Shown piece by piece: positions 9,502 to 19,227 of a stretch of 64,000 nucleotides of DNA. The stretch's first letter is position 1. Each line of letters opens with the position of its first letter. The DNA is taken from NCBI GenBank assembly GCA_901472405.1, contig LR590463.1, positions 3,038,001 to 3,102,000 on the forward strand, given 5' to 3'. The notes beneath the pieces are model-generated. The model searched no databases and had not been told where the DNA came from. It was given only the letters and a program-made list of their open reading frames with translations. The position numbers and the translations under genes are program-made. Source of the stretch: Serratia rubidaea (lineage in GTDB: Bacteria > Pseudomonadota > Gammaproteobacteria > Enterobacterales > Enterobacteriaceae).

Positions 9502-10414
9502 ATGTTGAATATGCAGCGTCTGGAAATCTTTGTGGCAGTCGTGGAAGCCGGCAGCTTTACCGGTGCGGCGCAGACGCTGGGGCTAACCAAGGCGGTGGTG
9601 AGTTTTAATATCAAGCAGTTGGAGGAGAAACTCGGGGTCTCCCTGCTCACCCGCAGCACCCGGCAGGTGGCCGTTACGGACGCCGGCGAGCGTTTTTATC
9701 TGCGCTGTCTGCAGCTGCTGCGGGATGCGGAACAGATCCTGGACGACGTCCGCAGCGACCATAGCGGCCTGAGCGGTATACTGCGCATCACCACCACGCC
9801 GGAATATGGCGCCAAGGTGGTGGTGCCCGCGCTCTCGGCGTTCGCCGCTCTGCACCCGCAGCTGCGCATCCAGCACGTATCTTCGTCAAAAAACGACGAT
9901 CTGGTCGCCGGACGTTTTGACGTGGCGATACGCCTCGGCCAGCTGGCGGACTCAACGCACCACGCAAGGCTGATCGACCGCTTTGCGATTTATCCAGTGG
10001 CGTCAACGGAGTATTTGGCGGCGCACCATCGCGAAGCAATCACCAGCCTGGCGCAGTTGCAGGAGGCGCGCTGGATCGCCCATAGCCGCCTCGCCACGCC
10101 GTTGAGCTGGCAGGTGCTGACGCCGGCCGGCGACAACGTGCTGTTCCGGGCCGCCAACCCTCCGGCTATCATGGCCGACAGCGCGGCTTCGCTGCTGGCG
10201 TTTGCCCGCAGCGGCGCGGGCGTGGCGTTGCTGCCCGCCTGGCTGGTGCAGGAAGATATCGCCGCCGGCGCATTAACCCGCTTACTGCCCGACCACCGTT
10301 TTTCCCACACAGGGCATCTACGCCCTCTACCCCAATACCCGCCACGTCTCCGAGAAGGTGCGGACGTTTATCGACTTTCTGCAAAGCCGCATTGAAGCTG
10401 GCGCAGCCCGCTAG
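9502..10414 (+). CDS. LysR-family regulator, 3' frameshifted
   Basis: DNA-binding transcription regulator with the N-terminal winged helix (MQRLEIFVAVVEAGSFTGAA, then AVVSFNIKQLEEKLGVSLLTR) and the effector-binding domain of the CrgA/DsdC-like group. The first frame ends at 10395 with an atypical tail. Removing one base near 10306 restores GIYALYPNTRHVSEKVRTFI and DFLQSRIEAG, the normal end of this group, with a stop at 10412-10414. Restored length is about 303 residues. It is divergent from the MFS/NTF2 operon and probably controls it through the palindrome at 9457-9475. AAGG precedes the chosen ATG. Confidence 0.85.
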
Positions 10415-10541
10415 CGCTGCGTTTGCAACAGTCGTCGGGCCGCAGGTAATTTCTGTACTAAACTAATTACTAACCCCCGTTTACAACGGATGGATGCGTG
10501 GGATCGTTCTCTGCATTGGGCCAGTACCCAAAGGAGGCGCC

Positions 10542-10985
10542 ATGAGCTATCAACATATCGTGATTGCCGTCGATCTTAACGGCGACAACCGGCAGCTGTT
10601 AGAAAAAGGCGCGGCGCTGGCCGATGCCTGTGATGCAAAACTGTCATTAATTCATGTCGATATTCACCACGCGCCCTATTACTCAGCGCTGGGCCTGCAG
10701 ACCTACCACTACAGCGGCGAAGTGCCCGCCGAAGTCACCGCCAGCAAGCAACTCGCCGCCATTGCCCAGCAATCATCCTATCCGATACCGGATTCGATCG
10801 TCGTGTCGGGCGAGCTGTTGCCGGAGCTGAGAAAAGAAATCGACGCGCGCGGTATCGACCTGATTATTTTCGGCCACCACCACGACGTGTGGAGCAACCT
10901 GTTCTCCACCACGCGGCAGGCGATTAATCATCTGGATGTCGATGTCCTCGTGGTGCCGCTGCTGACAAAACAGGAGGTCTCATGA
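10542..10985 (+). CDS. universal stress protein, first of tandem pair
   Basis: A 147-residue UspA-superfamily protein: MSYQHIVIAVDLNGDNRQLL at the start, LSLIHVDIHH in strand 2, and IDLIIFGHHH...INHLDVDVLVVPLL at the end. The glycine-rich ATP loop (GxxGxxxxxxxxxGS/T) is missing, placing it with the non-nucleotide-binding UspA/UspC/UspD type. AAGGAG at 10531 fixes the ATG at 10542. It overlaps the next Usp gene by four bases (ATGA), so both are one operon. These proteins protect against starvation, DNA damage and oxidants; the exact E. coli counterpart is not certain. Confidence 0.88.
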   Translation: MSYQHIVIAVDLNGDNRQLLEKGAALADACDAKLSLIHVDIHHAPYYSALGLQTYHYSGEVPAEVTASKQLAAIAQQSSYPIPDSIVVSGELLPELRKEIDARGIDLIIFGHHHDVWSNLFSTTRQAINHLDVDVLVVPLLTKQEVS

Positions 10986-11407
10986 GCTACCAGCATATTG
11001 CCGTCGCCACCTCGCTGCTGGATGAGGAGCATCTGCTTATCGACAAAGGTATTGCTCTCGCCTCGGCGCTCGGGGCGAAGCTGTCGCTGATTTATGTCGA
11101 CGAGCACCACGCCTCCTATTACTCGGAGCTGGGTCGCCCGGTGGCGAACTTCTCCGAATCCCAGTTTGAGGAGAAGATCAGAGCGGAGATGGCGCCGCTG
11201 CTGCAGGCCGCCACCTACCCGATAACGGAAATTATCGTCCGCCGCGGCGAGCTGGCGTATGAACTGAAATACGCCGCCGCGGAAAAAGGCATCGACCTGT
11301 TTATCTTCGGCCACCATCAGGATCTCTGGGGCAACCTGTTCTCTTCCGCCAGGAACGCCATCAACACCCTGCATACGGATATTCTGGTGGTTCCGATCAA
11401 AAAATAA
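10982..11407 (+). CDS. universal stress protein, second of tandem pair
   Basis: A 141-residue paralogue of the preceding protein, with the same framework (MSYQHIAVATSLLDEEHLLI, LSLIYVDEHHASYYSELG, DLFIFGHHQDLWGNLF, DILVVPIKK) and likewise no ATP-binding glycine loop. The pair looks like a local duplication that diverged and may form hetero-dimers. Start is set by the ATGA overlap with the first copy. Resembles UspC/UspD of enterobacteria. Confidence 0.88.
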   Translation: MSYQHIAVATSLLDEEHLLIDKGIALASALGAKLSLIYVDEHHASYYSELGRPVANFSESQFEEKIRAEMAPLLQAATYPITEIIVRRGELAYELKYAAAEKGIDLFIFGHHQDLWGNLFSSARNAINTLHTDILVVPIKK

Positions 11408-11517
11408 CCCCACGACGCGCCGGTGCACCGCCGGCGCGCGTTTTCCCGCGCTTGCTATACTTCACTCACCGAACGCCGTCACCCATCGCCGCTTCCTGCC
11501 GAAAGGATCGACCCTCC

Positions 11518-12648
11518 ATGCAACAGGCGCACCGCACCATTCTGTCCGTGATCTTTTCCGTTTCGGTCTTCAGCCTGACCTACGGGCTCAGCGCGCCACT
11601 GATCGCGCTGCAGCTGGCGGATAGCGGCTATGGCGAGACCCGCATCGGGCTGAACGCCGCCATGCACGCCCTCGGGGTGTTCGCCATCGCCCCGTTTCTG
11701 CCCCAGCTGTTCCGCCGCTTCAGCCCGCTGATGCTGATGTGCGTCTCGCTCGGTGCCATCGCGCTGCTGTTTCTGCTGTTTCCCTGGCTGCCGCTGCCGG
11801 CGTGGTTTGTGCTGCGCTTCGGACTGGGGGTGTTTACCGAGATCATCATGGTGCTGACCGAAACCTGGCTGAATGACGCCACCGTCGAACAGGCCAGAGG
11901 AAAAACCATGGCGCTGTATACCGCCGGGATGTCGCTGGGGTTCGCCTCCGGCCCGCTGATTCTGACGCTGATGGGCAGCGACAGCGCCGGGCCGTTTGTC
12001 GCCGGCGCGCTGATCGCCCTGCTCGCCGTACCGCTGATTGCCCGCGCCGGCATGGTGCGCCTGCCGGGCGAGGAGCTGACGCCGATCGGGCTGCGCAGCA
12101 GCCTGCAGCTGGCCATGCTGGCGATCGTCGCCACCGGGCTGAACGCCGCGATTGAAGTGGCGGGCATGAACTTCCTGTCGCTGTACGCCATCAGCCTGGG
12201 CTGGAGCGAGGCCCGGGCGACGCTGCTGATCTCGGTGCTGATGTTCGGCGCCATCGTGCTGCAGCTGCCGCTGGGCTGGCTGGCGGATAAGGTGGACCGC
12301 CGTCGCCTGATGACGCTGCTGGCGGCCATCTCGGCCCTCGGCGCGCTGGTGTGGCCGCTGCTGCTGACCACGCCGCTGCTGGCTTACTGCCTGCTGTTTG
12401 TCTGGGGCGGCGTGTTTGTCGGCATTTATACCGTCGCCATCACCTGGGTGGGGTCGCAGTTTCGCGGCGCGCAGCTGGCGGGGATCTATGCCGCCATGTC
12501 GATCGCCTGGGGCGCCGGCGCCCTGCTCGGCCCGCTGCTGGGCGGCGCGGCAATGGAGGCCGCCACCCACGGTCTGCCGTATATGACCGCGCTGCTGTGC
12601 GCGCTGTTTGCCGCGCTGTCGTTAAGCCGCCGCACGGCATCACGCTGA
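11518..12648 (+). CDS. YcaD-like MFS transporter
   Basis: A 376-residue inner-membrane protein with 12 predicted hydrophobic segments. Features of the YcaD/YfkF MFS group: SLTYGLSAPLIALQLADSGY in the first segment, ETWLNDATVEQARGKTMALY in the loop of segment 4-5, and GWLADKVDRRRLM as the repeated loop-2/3 motif of the second half. Substrate unknown. The ATG at 11518 follows GAAAGGATCG; an upstream in-frame start has no ribosome site. It converges with the DUF4105 gene, overlapping it by nine bases. Confidence 0.85.
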   Translation: MQQAHRTILSVIFSVSVFSLTYGLSAPLIALQLADSGYGETRIGLNAAMHALGVFAIAPFLPQLFRRFSPLMLMCVSLGAIALLFLLFPWLPLPAWFVLRFGLGVFTEIIMVLTETWLNDATVEQARGKTMALYTAGMSLGFASGPLILTLMGSDSAGPFVAGALIALLAVPLIARAGMVRLPGEELTPIGLRSSLQLAMLAIVATGLNAAIEVAGMNFLSLYAISLGWSEARATLLISVLMFGAIVLQLPLGWLADKVDRRRLMTLLAAISALGALVWPLLLTTPLLAYCLLFVWGGVFVGIYTVAITWVGSQFRGAQLAGIYAAMSIAWGAGALLGPLLGGAAMEAATHGLPYMTALLCALFAALSLSRRTASR

Positions 12649-13398
12649 ACGCCCGCGGCGGATCGTCCGGGAAAAATCGTCGTCAATCACCGCCTCCGGC
12701 GGACGCATCAGCCGGCTGCGCCGCCTCAGCTCGGCAAACGGCAGCCGGCTGTCCAGCAGCCCCATCCGGTAACAGTAACGGTCGGCAAAGCCGCTGAGCA
12801 GCAGCCGCCAGTCATACTTTACCGCCGGCGACACCGCCCGGCCGTGACGCAGAATATTGGTGGTGCAGTTATTGCACAGCGTGTGGTACCACTCCGGCTG
12901 CGCATTCACCTGTTCAATACGCAGCAGGTAATCGCGCAGCAACAGCCGACGTTGCTCCGCCGTCAGCGTCAAACCATAGAGCCAGACCCGCTCACGCCGT
13001 ACATCGCTGCGCACGCCGATCAGATCGCGCTCGTCGGCCGCCACATAGATCACCGGGTAATTTCGCCAAAAACCGCCCAGCGCCGACCACGGCTGGTCCT
13101 GCCGCCGGCGGGTCTCAATCGAGATAGCCAGCCACTCGCCGTTGCTGAAGCCGAAGCTGAGAAATACGTGGGCGATGGCGTTGCCGCCCCAGTAAGAGAG
13201 CACCAGATCGGTGGCCGTCAGCTCACTCAGCCGGAAACTGCGGTCGTCCCATGCCGGCAGCGGTTCACCAACGCTGCGGTAGCGGAAATTGCGTACGTTG
13301 CGCATCTGAAAGCGGTCGTTATCCAGCCAGACCACGCCGGCCAGCCGGGCGTACTCCGCCAGCCAGGGCGTCGCGCCGTTCTTCTCCGCATGCGCCAT
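12640..13398 (-). CDS. DUF4105 (Lnb N-terminal-like) permuted papain-fold protein
   Basis: About 252 residues matching the DUF4105/Lnb_N_periplasmic family: NVRNFRYRSVG, LVLSYWGGNAIAHVFLSFGF with a conserved His, SIETRR, GGFWRNYPVIYVAADERDLI, then WYHTLCNNCTTNILRHGRA with the conserved Cys. His before Cys is the order of circularly permuted papain-like enzymes, so a peptidase, amidase or acyltransferase activity is possible. I set the start at the ATG overlapping the upstream stop (TGATG); the longer frame has no support. Third gene of a MASE1-HdeD-DUF4105 cluster. Substrate unknown. Confidence 0.82.
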   Translation of the reverse strand: MAHAEKNGATPWLAEYARLAGVVWLDNDRFQMRNVRNFRYRSVGEPLPAWDDRSFRLSELTATDLVLSYWGGNAIAHVFLSFGFSNGEWLAISIETRRRQDQPWSALGGFWRNYPVIYVAADERDLIGVRSDVRRERVWLYGLTLTAEQRRLLLRDYLLRIEQVNAQPEWYHTLCNNCTTNILRHGRAVSPAVKYDWRLLLSGFADRYCYRMGLLDSRLPFAELRRRSRLMRPPEAVIDDDFSRTIRRGRSA

Positions 13399-14686
13399 CA
13401 GGAGGCTTGATCCTGCCGCTGACGCCGGCGTCGCCGCCATGACAGGCGCGCCGGATGCACAATCGCGTGCAGCGCGCGGGCATAGTCCAGCGCCAGACCG
13501 GGCGTCCAGGCCATGGTGGTGGCGCGCTTGCGCAGCTGGGCGGCAATCCACAGTTCGGGGATAAAAAACAGGCGCGCAAACGTCAGCCAGCCGCCGCGGG
13601 CGAACACGCCGTCCAGCGCCGCCTCCAGCCCGTAGGCCACGCTGCTGGAACAGTTGCGCCAGGTCAGGTTGTACACCTCCGTCTGGCGGTAGCTGGCCCA
13701 GTAGCGCCGCAGCCCGGCGGGGTTAAAAGCATGGAACACGATTTTGCGATCGGACTCGCACCACGCCGCCGACTCGCTGGCGTAGCTCTGTTGATACTGC
13801 CCGGCGACGTTATTTTCCTGAATCGCCTTCAGCGTGTTGAAAAACTCCGACGGCGAACGGTCGATATCCACCGCCGGGTAGAGGCTGATATACAGTTCCG
13901 GCGGCATTTCCAGCGCCGCATGGCCGGTGGAGATCACGCCGTTGGCGTCAACCGCGGCGATATAGCGGTTAAACAGCGGCCGGCGGATCGGCGTGCTGGC
14001 CGCCGAGCCTTCCGGCGTCCAGATATGCACCACCAGCGGGCCGTTGCAGGGCTGCGGCTCTGGCTCCTGCGGCGGCGCGGCCGTTTCCGTCAGCAACCCG
14101 CCCGGCGCCAGCAGGTTAAACACCGCCGCGCCGTCGCGCAGGCGGGAGGCGCGCCAGGCCAGACGCAGGCACTGCAGGCCGCCGACGATCATAATCACAC
14201 CAAGAAACTGTGAAACGGTGCCGTGATGGTGCGTCGGGTACGGGAAGAAGAGAAACAGCGCGAACAGCAGCTGCGCAACGCCGGCGGCAAACGCCCGTCG
14301 CCAGCCGTGATAGCGCACCACCCAGGCCGAGGCCATCACAAACAGCCCGGTGATAAAGAAAGCGAAGCCGAAGATAATCGCCAGCAACAGATTGCTGCTG
14401 TTACGCCCGGATAAAATCAGCAGCGCGACAAAACAGAAAATACCGCCTTTAAAGTAGAGCACCGCCTTTTGCGCGCCGACGCCGCCGGGAGCCAGGATCA
14501 ACGTCGCCAGGCTTTCAATCAGCAGCAGAATGCCGAAGATATGCAGGGGGAAATAGCGGATGCCCTGCAGACCGTCAATAAAGATGGAAACCCCCAGCCC
14601 GCCCCACAGCAGGCCGATAACCGCCAGCAGCGGGCATAGCGTCTGACAAAATCAGCGCCGGACAGCAACAAGGCAAGCTGTAGCAT
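13398..14686 (-). CDS. HdeD-like membrane domain fused to permuted papain-like domain, frameshifted
   Basis: The N-terminal 180 residues are an HdeD/DUF308 membrane domain with six hydrophobic helices. The frame opens at 14501, but the true start is the ATG at 14684-14686: sequence from there (MLQLALLLSGADF, then CQTLCPLLAVIGLLWGG and PLHIFGILLLIESL) continues HdeD once a missing T near 14650 (TTTT for TTTTT) is restored. After a Pro/Glu-rich linker comes a soluble domain with STGHAALEMPPELYISLYP and later WRNCSSSVAYGLEAAL, again His then Cys. HdeD is linked to acid resistance in E. coli; the fused domain suggests envelope hydrolase or transferase work. Clustered with the MASE1 and DUF4105 genes. 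Confidence 0.78.
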
Positions 14687-14688
14687 AT

Positions 14689-15966
14689 TTACGCCCCCTG
14701 CGGAGAATGGACAGAGATTTTGCTGTGCGGCTCTTCACTCCAGTAGCCGACAATCACCACGCCCGCCGGCCCGCGCAGGCCGAGCAGCCGGCTTTCGCTG
14801 ACCGCCAGCCGGTTGCCCGGCGGCAGCGCCAGGTGGAAGCGGAAGAGATCATCGCTGGCGCCCTGCTGCTGCACCCGCTGCCAGCGCTGCTGCATGGCGG
14901 CGCGATCCTCCGCCGACAGCAGCGCAAACAGCTGTTCGACGTTGTTGATCGCCGCCAGCTGCCGGCTCAGCGGGGTATTGATAGTGTTATCCCACGTCAG
15001 CCGCCCGCTCTGCGGCTCCAGATGGTAGGCCGCCTTCCCCTGTCCGGGGCCGGCCACCCGCTCCTCCGCCGCCTGCGCCGCGTGTTTTTCCGCCTCGCGC
15101 TTTTGTACGTAGACAAAAGTCAGCAGCAGCGCGGTGGCGGACAGGTAGCACTGCGCCAGCAGCAGCGATTCACCGTCGCGCAGCCCGGGGATAAAAAAGG
15201 GGCCGTAGCGCTGCCAGGAGTAGTAAATCACGATGATGCTGAAACACAGGAAGGAGAACGCGCCGAACCGGTTGCCGCTCACCACCGGGATCGCAATCAT
15301 CAGCGCCACCGGCAGGCAGGCCAGGGCAAACTGCAGCGCGACGCCGCGCGGCCCGCCGACGGGCTGGTGAAACACATACCAGGCGCTGAGGCACAACAGC
15401 AGCCACAGTACGCCGCCGGACAGCAGCTGACGCGCACTTAACGGCGCGGAACGCCAGCGCAGCCCCATCAAAATGGTGGTCAACAAAATGGTGCCGACCA
15501 CGTTGGAGGCCCACCATATCCACACGGTCTGCACAAAATCAATCTCATGCCTCAGCGCCAGCCAGCCGCCGCCCAGCACGCCGGAAATCACGCTGGTGCC
15601 CAGCGTCGCCAGCAGCCAGACGCCGACGCTGCGCAGCCGATCGCGCCCGGCGGCAAAATGCCTGACGCACCACGCCACCGCCAGGGCGTTGGTCAGCGAT
15701 ATCACCGACAGCGCCAGAGAGGTTTCCAGCGTATGCCGCAGGGTAACGTCCAGCAGCACCCGGGTAAGAAACAGCGCCAGAAACAGCGGCGGCCAGTAGG
15801 CCCGGCCGAAGATCAGAAAGGCGCTGACCGCCACCCCGGCCGGAAGCCAGACAAAAGCAACCCGGGTGACGGGCGCGTCCATATACAGAGAAAGGTAGCC
15901 GGTAAGAAAATAGAGCGCGCACCAGAACAGCAGAGCCAGCAACAGGCGCCCGGACAGGTAAGACAC
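14689..15966 (-). CDS. MASE1-domain membrane sensor protein
   Basis: About 425 residues. The first 300 form a MASE1 sensory membrane domain with eight or so hydrophobic helices (LTGYLSLYMD, VAFVWLPAGVAVSAFLIFGR, GTSVISGVLGGGWLA, WWASNVVGTILLT). A short PAS-like region follows (AAYHLEPQSGRLTWDNTINT to GPAGVVIVGYWSEE). No GGDEF, EAL or kinase domain follows, so any output must come from a partner. The GTG at 15964-15966 sits five bases after GGAGG; an earlier TTG is less likely. First gene of a three-gene cluster with the HdeD fusion two bases downstream. Confidence 0.82.
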   Translation of the reverse strand: MSYLSGRLLLALLFWCALYFLTGYLSLYMDAPVTRVAFVWLPAGVAVSAFLIFGRAYWPPLFLALFLTRVLLDVTLRHTLETSLALSVISLTNALAVAWCVRHFAAGRDRLRSVGVWLLATLGTSVISGVLGGGWLALRHEIDFVQTVWIWWASNVVGTILLTTILMGLRWRSAPLSARQLLSGGVLWLLLCLSAWYVFHQPVGGPRGVALQFALACLPVALMIAIPVVSGNRFGAFSFLCFSIIVIYYSWQRYGPFFIPGLRDGESLLLAQCYLSATALLLTFVYVQKREAEKHAAQAAEERVAGPGQGKAAYHLEPQSGRLTWDNTINTPLSRQLAAINNVEQLFALLSAEDRAAMQQRWQRVQQQGASDDLFRFHLALPPGNRLAVSESRLLGLRGPAGVVIVGYWSEEPHSKISVHSPQGA

Positions 15967-16121
15967 TCGTACCTCCAACAGCAGAGTCAGCGTGACTTAA
16001 GAATAGTGCAGCGTGGGGTAAATGGTAGCGTAAGGCCGCCTCTGCTGAGGACGGCCTTGATATAGGGAGTCCGCGCCCCCGTTCAGAGTAAGCTCAGGTG
16101 TCGTCAGTCATGATTGCGGCA

Positions 16122-17066
16122 TTAAAGCCGCAGCAGCCGCGCGGCATTCTGGCCGGCGAGCTGCGCTTTCTGCGGCTCCGTCAACGGCAGGTTATGCAAA
16201 AACGAGACGGCCGGCGCCAGCGGGTTAAACGGATAGTCGACGGAAAACATCAGCCGATCCAGCCCGAAGGTCTGCAGCGCCAGCTGGAAAGGCGGCAGCG
16301 TGCTGTAGCCGCTGGTGGTGATATGAATATTGCTGTTGAAATAGTCTCTGACCGGTTTACGCAGATTCTCCACCCGCGGCTCCAGCCAGTATTCGATGCG
16401 CTCCCAGTAAAAAGGAATCAGCTCGCCGAGATGGCCGATAATAATCTGCAGCCGGGGGAATCTGTCGAAAATACCGGCGACAATCATGCGCAGTACGTGC
16501 AGGCCGGTTTCCCAGTGCCAGCCTGCAACCGTAGAACCCAGCGTGAACGACACCAGATCGCTGAAATCGCCTTCGTAATAGGGTTTACTGATTGCCCCCG
16601 CCGGATAGGCCGGGTGCAGATAAAGCGGCACGCCCAGCTCTTCCGCCTTCGCCAGCAGCGGCCAGAAATCGGGGTGGTCAAGGAACCTGCCGTCCACCGT
16701 GCCGTTGATCATCGCGCCTTTAAAGCCAAACTGGCTCACGGTTCTTGCCAGCTCATCTGTAGCAGCGCCGATAGTCGCCAGCGGCAGGGCAGCAAAAGCG
16801 GCAAAGCGGTCAGGATGGCGCGCGACCGCCGCCGCCGCCCGATCGTTGGTTTTCATCACCTGTTCTGCGCTCACCGTTGTGGCGGGAAACATACCGTGCC
16901 CCAGCACCTGCATATCAATGCCGTGCTGGTCCATCACGGCAATTCGCCGTTCGCCGATATCGGTCAGAACCGCGATGTCGGCGTCGCAGCCCACGCTCCC
17001 GGCCTTGGGGTAATAGCGTTTGAATTCCTCAGATATCCAGTGTTCTTCCAGCGTAATCACTTTCAT
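16122..17066 (-). CDS. amidohydrolase-2 family decarboxylase/hydrolase
   Basis: A 314-residue TIM-barrel metalloenzyme of the ACMSD/gamma-resorcylate decarboxylase group. Visible metal-site residues: LEEHW at the N-terminus (E/H), YLHPAYP at about residue 165, HLGE at about 225 and FSVDYPF with Asp at about 280. In this family the set binds Zn or Mn for decarboxylation of hydroxybenzoates or hydrolysis of lactones. Substrate is not readable, though the ortho-hydroxybenzoate decarboxylase fit (LEEHW start) is best. It is divergent from a LysR gene, which probably activates it in response to the substrate. Confidence 0.85.
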   Translation of the reverse strand: MKVITLEEHWISEEFKRYYPKAGSVGCDADIAVLTDIGERRIAVMDQHGIDMQVLGHGMFPATTVSAEQVMKTNDRAAAAVARHPDRFAAFAALPLATIGAATDELARTVSQFGFKGAMINGTVDGRFLDHPDFWPLLAKAEELGVPLYLHPAYPAGAISKPYYEGDFSDLVSFTLGSTVAGWHWETGLHVLRMIVAGIFDRFPRLQIIIGHLGELIPFYWERIEYWLEPRVENLRKPVRDYFNSNIHITTSGYSTLPPFQLALQTFGLDRLMFSVDYPFNPLAPAVSFLHNLPLTEPQKAQLAGQNAARLLRL

Positions 17067-17147
17067 ACGGCTCTCTCTTCTCGTCTGATGGGATGTTTGT
17101 CAGGTTAGAAGATGGGCGATGCGCTGAGAATTGCTTTATCTGTTAGT

Positions 17148-17170
17148 ATTGATACCGAAATAGAATCAAT
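17148..17170. promoter_or_regulatory. LysR-type dyad between amidohydrolase and LysR genes
   Basis: ATTGAT and ATCAAT spaced by 11 bases, 14 bases before the LysR start in a 117-base divergent region. Spacing fits the T-N11-A class of LysR boxes. Inferred binding site. Confidence 0.45.
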
Positions 17171-17183
17171 GAGGATGGTAAAC

Positions 17184-18077
17184 ATGGAAATCCATCAGCT
17201 CAGAAGCTTTGTTTACGTCGCCACCGAACTCAGCTTTCGCCGCGCGGCGGAAAAGCTCAACATGACGCAGCCGCCGCTCACCCGCCAGATACAGCAGCTG
17301 GAACACAGCCTCGGCACCGCGCTGTTTAAACGCAGCACGCGCAAGGTGGAACTGACGGAAGCCGGTAAAGTGCTGCTGAACGAAGCGGGTAAAATCATCG
17401 CGCTGACCGAGGGCGTCGCCAGCCGCGTACAGCTCAGCGCCCGCGGCTGCAGCGGCGAACTGGTCATCGGCATCTTCAGCTGGGGCGTCATCCACCGGCT
17501 GCCCGACTACCTGAAAACGCTGCGCGAGCAGAAGCCCGATGTGAATGTCCGGCTGCTGAATATGTCCAAAGAAAAACAGCTGGAAGCGCTCAGAAACAAG
17601 GAAATCGATATCGGCTTTTGCCGCTTTGCCGCCGGCCAGAGCGGGCTGAGCGTAGGCGCCATCGGGGACGAAAAATATCTGGTGGCGATCAATGCCAACG
17701 ACCCGCTCAGTCGGCAAACGCGCATCGGGCTGGCCGATCTGGCCGATAAACCCATGCTCCTCTACCCCGCCTCGTCGCTGTCAGGCATGGCGCAGCGTGT
17801 GTACGACGCGTTTATCGCGGAAAACGTCAGCCTCAACATTGCCAATTACTGCGAAGACATCATGACCAGCCTGCTGCTGGTTTCCGGCGGCTACGGCTCC
17901 TGCATCACGACCCAGTGGGCAGAGAATATCAATATGCCGGAGGTGGTCTACCGGCCGCTGACGGCAAAACGACTCAGCCGCTCGCCATTAAATTATATAT
18001 TCAGAAGTGACGATGACAGCATACTGCTGAATGACTTTATTCAGATAATAAAAAATAAATCCGATGGTGCCGGATAA
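17184..18077 (+). CDS. LysR-family regulator of the divergent amidohydrolase
   Basis: A 297-residue regulator with the LysR winged helix ([20 protein letters not shown], then [20 protein letters not shown]) and a CbnR/CatM-like effector domain. The [11 protein letters not shown] recognition helix and ELSFxRAAExLxxxQ are typical of regulators of aromatic-acid catabolism. GAGG at 17171-17174 supports ATG 17184; ATG 17175 in the same frame is possible. Divergent pairing implies it controls the amidohydrolase at 16122-17066, probably with an aromatic effector. Confidence 0.88.
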   Translation: MEIHQLRSFVYVATELSFRRAAEKLNMTQPPLTRQIQQLEHSLGTALFKRSTRKVELTEAGKVLLNEAGKIIALTEGVASRVQLSARGCSGELVIGIFSWGVIHRLPDYLKTLREQKPDVNVRLLNMSKEKQLEALRNKEIDIGFCRFAAGQSGLSVGAIGDEKYLVAINANDPLSRQTRIGLADLADKPMLLYPASSLSGMAQRVYDAFIAENVSLNIANYCEDIMTSLLLVSGGYGSCITTQWAENINMPEVVYRPLTAKRLSRSPLNYIFRSDDDSILLNDFIQIIKNKSDGAG

Positions 18078-18184
18078 TAAAAATCCGCCAATATTTACGG
18101 GAATCTCCCCCGCCATCCATGTATAATAATCCCTCGACCGTTAAGCCGCGTCGTTATCTTAATCACAGCCGGCAAGAAGAGATG

Positions 18185-19024
18185 ATGAATAAACATTTAA
18201 TAGCGAATGCGCCCGAAAATAACACCGATGCGTGCATGGTTAAACGCCCGGTGTGGCAGCGCGATAATCTGCAGCAGGCGCAGGAAGACTGGCTGGCGGA
18301 AGAGGTGCCGGTCGCACTGGTGTATAACGGCATTTCCCACGTGGTGATGATGGCGACGCCGAAAGATCTGGCGGCCTTCGCCATCGGCTTTTCCCTGTCG
18401 GAAGGGATTATCGACGCCGCCGATGAGATCTACGATATTCAGCCGCAGCCGGTGTGTAACGGCATTGAGGTGCATATTGAACTCTCCAGCCGGCGCTTTA
18501 TGCAGCTGAAAGAGCGCCGCCGCAGCATGACCGGGCGCACCGGCTGCGGCGTCTGCGGCGTAGAGCAGCTGCAGGAAGTCACCCGCCCCCTCGCCCCGCT
18601 GCCATTCAGCCAACGCTTTGATTTAACACAGCTTGATGCCGGGCTGGCGCAGCTGAAGAGCTACCAGAGCGTCGGGCAGCTGACCGGCTGCACCCACGCC
18701 GCCGCCTGGCTGCAGCCGGACGGCAAGCTGAGCGGCGGCTGTGAAGACGTCGGCCGTCACGTGGCGCTGGATAAACTGCTGGGGTACCGCAGCCAACAGG
18801 GCTGGCAGGCCGGCGCGGTGCTGGTCTCCAGCCGCGCCAGCTACGAGATGGTGCAGAAAACCGCGGCGTGCGGCATTGAGATTCTGTTCGCCGTCTCCGC
18901 CGCCACCAGCCTGGCGGTCGACGTGGCCGAACGCTGTAATCTGACCCTGGTCGGCTTCAGCAAGCCGGGGCGCGCCACCGTCTATACGCATCCGCAGCGC
19001 CTGTGGCGCTCCGGCGGCGCATAA
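18185..19024 (+). CDS. fdhD: formate dehydrogenase accessory sulfurtransferase FdhD
   Basis: Transfers sulfur from IscS to the bis-MGD molybdenum cofactor before insertion into formate dehydrogenase-type enzymes; cytosolic. 279 residues. The active pair is in [13 protein letters not shown] (CxxC at about 117-120). Other family marks: [53 protein letters not shown] and [12 protein letters not shown]. Upstream in-frame codons lack a ribosome site, whereas AAGAAG lies just before the ATG at 18185. It is well placed to serve the two FdhF/YdeP-type molybdoenzymes at 24.7 and 28.8 kb. Confidence 0.95.
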   Translation: MNKHLIANAPENNTDACMVKRPVWQRDNLQQAQEDWLAEEVPVALVYNGISHVVMMATPKDLAAFAIGFSLSEGIIDAADEIYDIQPQPVCNGIEVHIELSSRRFMQLKERRRSMTGRTGCGVCGVEQLQEVTRPLAPLPFSQRFDLTQLDAGLAQLKSYQSVGQLTGCTHAAAWLQPDGKLSGGCEDVGRHVALDKLLGYRSQQGWQAGAVLVSSRASYEMVQKTAACGIEILFAVSAATSLAVDVAERCNLTLVGFSKPGRATVYTHPQRLWRSGGA

Positions 19025-19227
19025 GCCGCCGTTATTCTCACGCCGGTGCGGACTATTATTCCCACCGGCGTAATAGACCGCGCAGGAAACCTCTCACCCT
19101 TTTATCAATAATAAAAAGTGACGCCGCAGTTCAATGGATTATTCTCAATAATGTGATTATCCGTTAAAATATCACCTACTATTAAACCAATAAAATATTT
19201 CAATAAAAATCAGGAAATATTGACATT

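Noticed and set aside
16098..17108. Rightward open frame of 336 codons opposite the amidohydrolase
   Set aside because: Antisense shadow of a well-identified enzyme; no ribosome site or family features.
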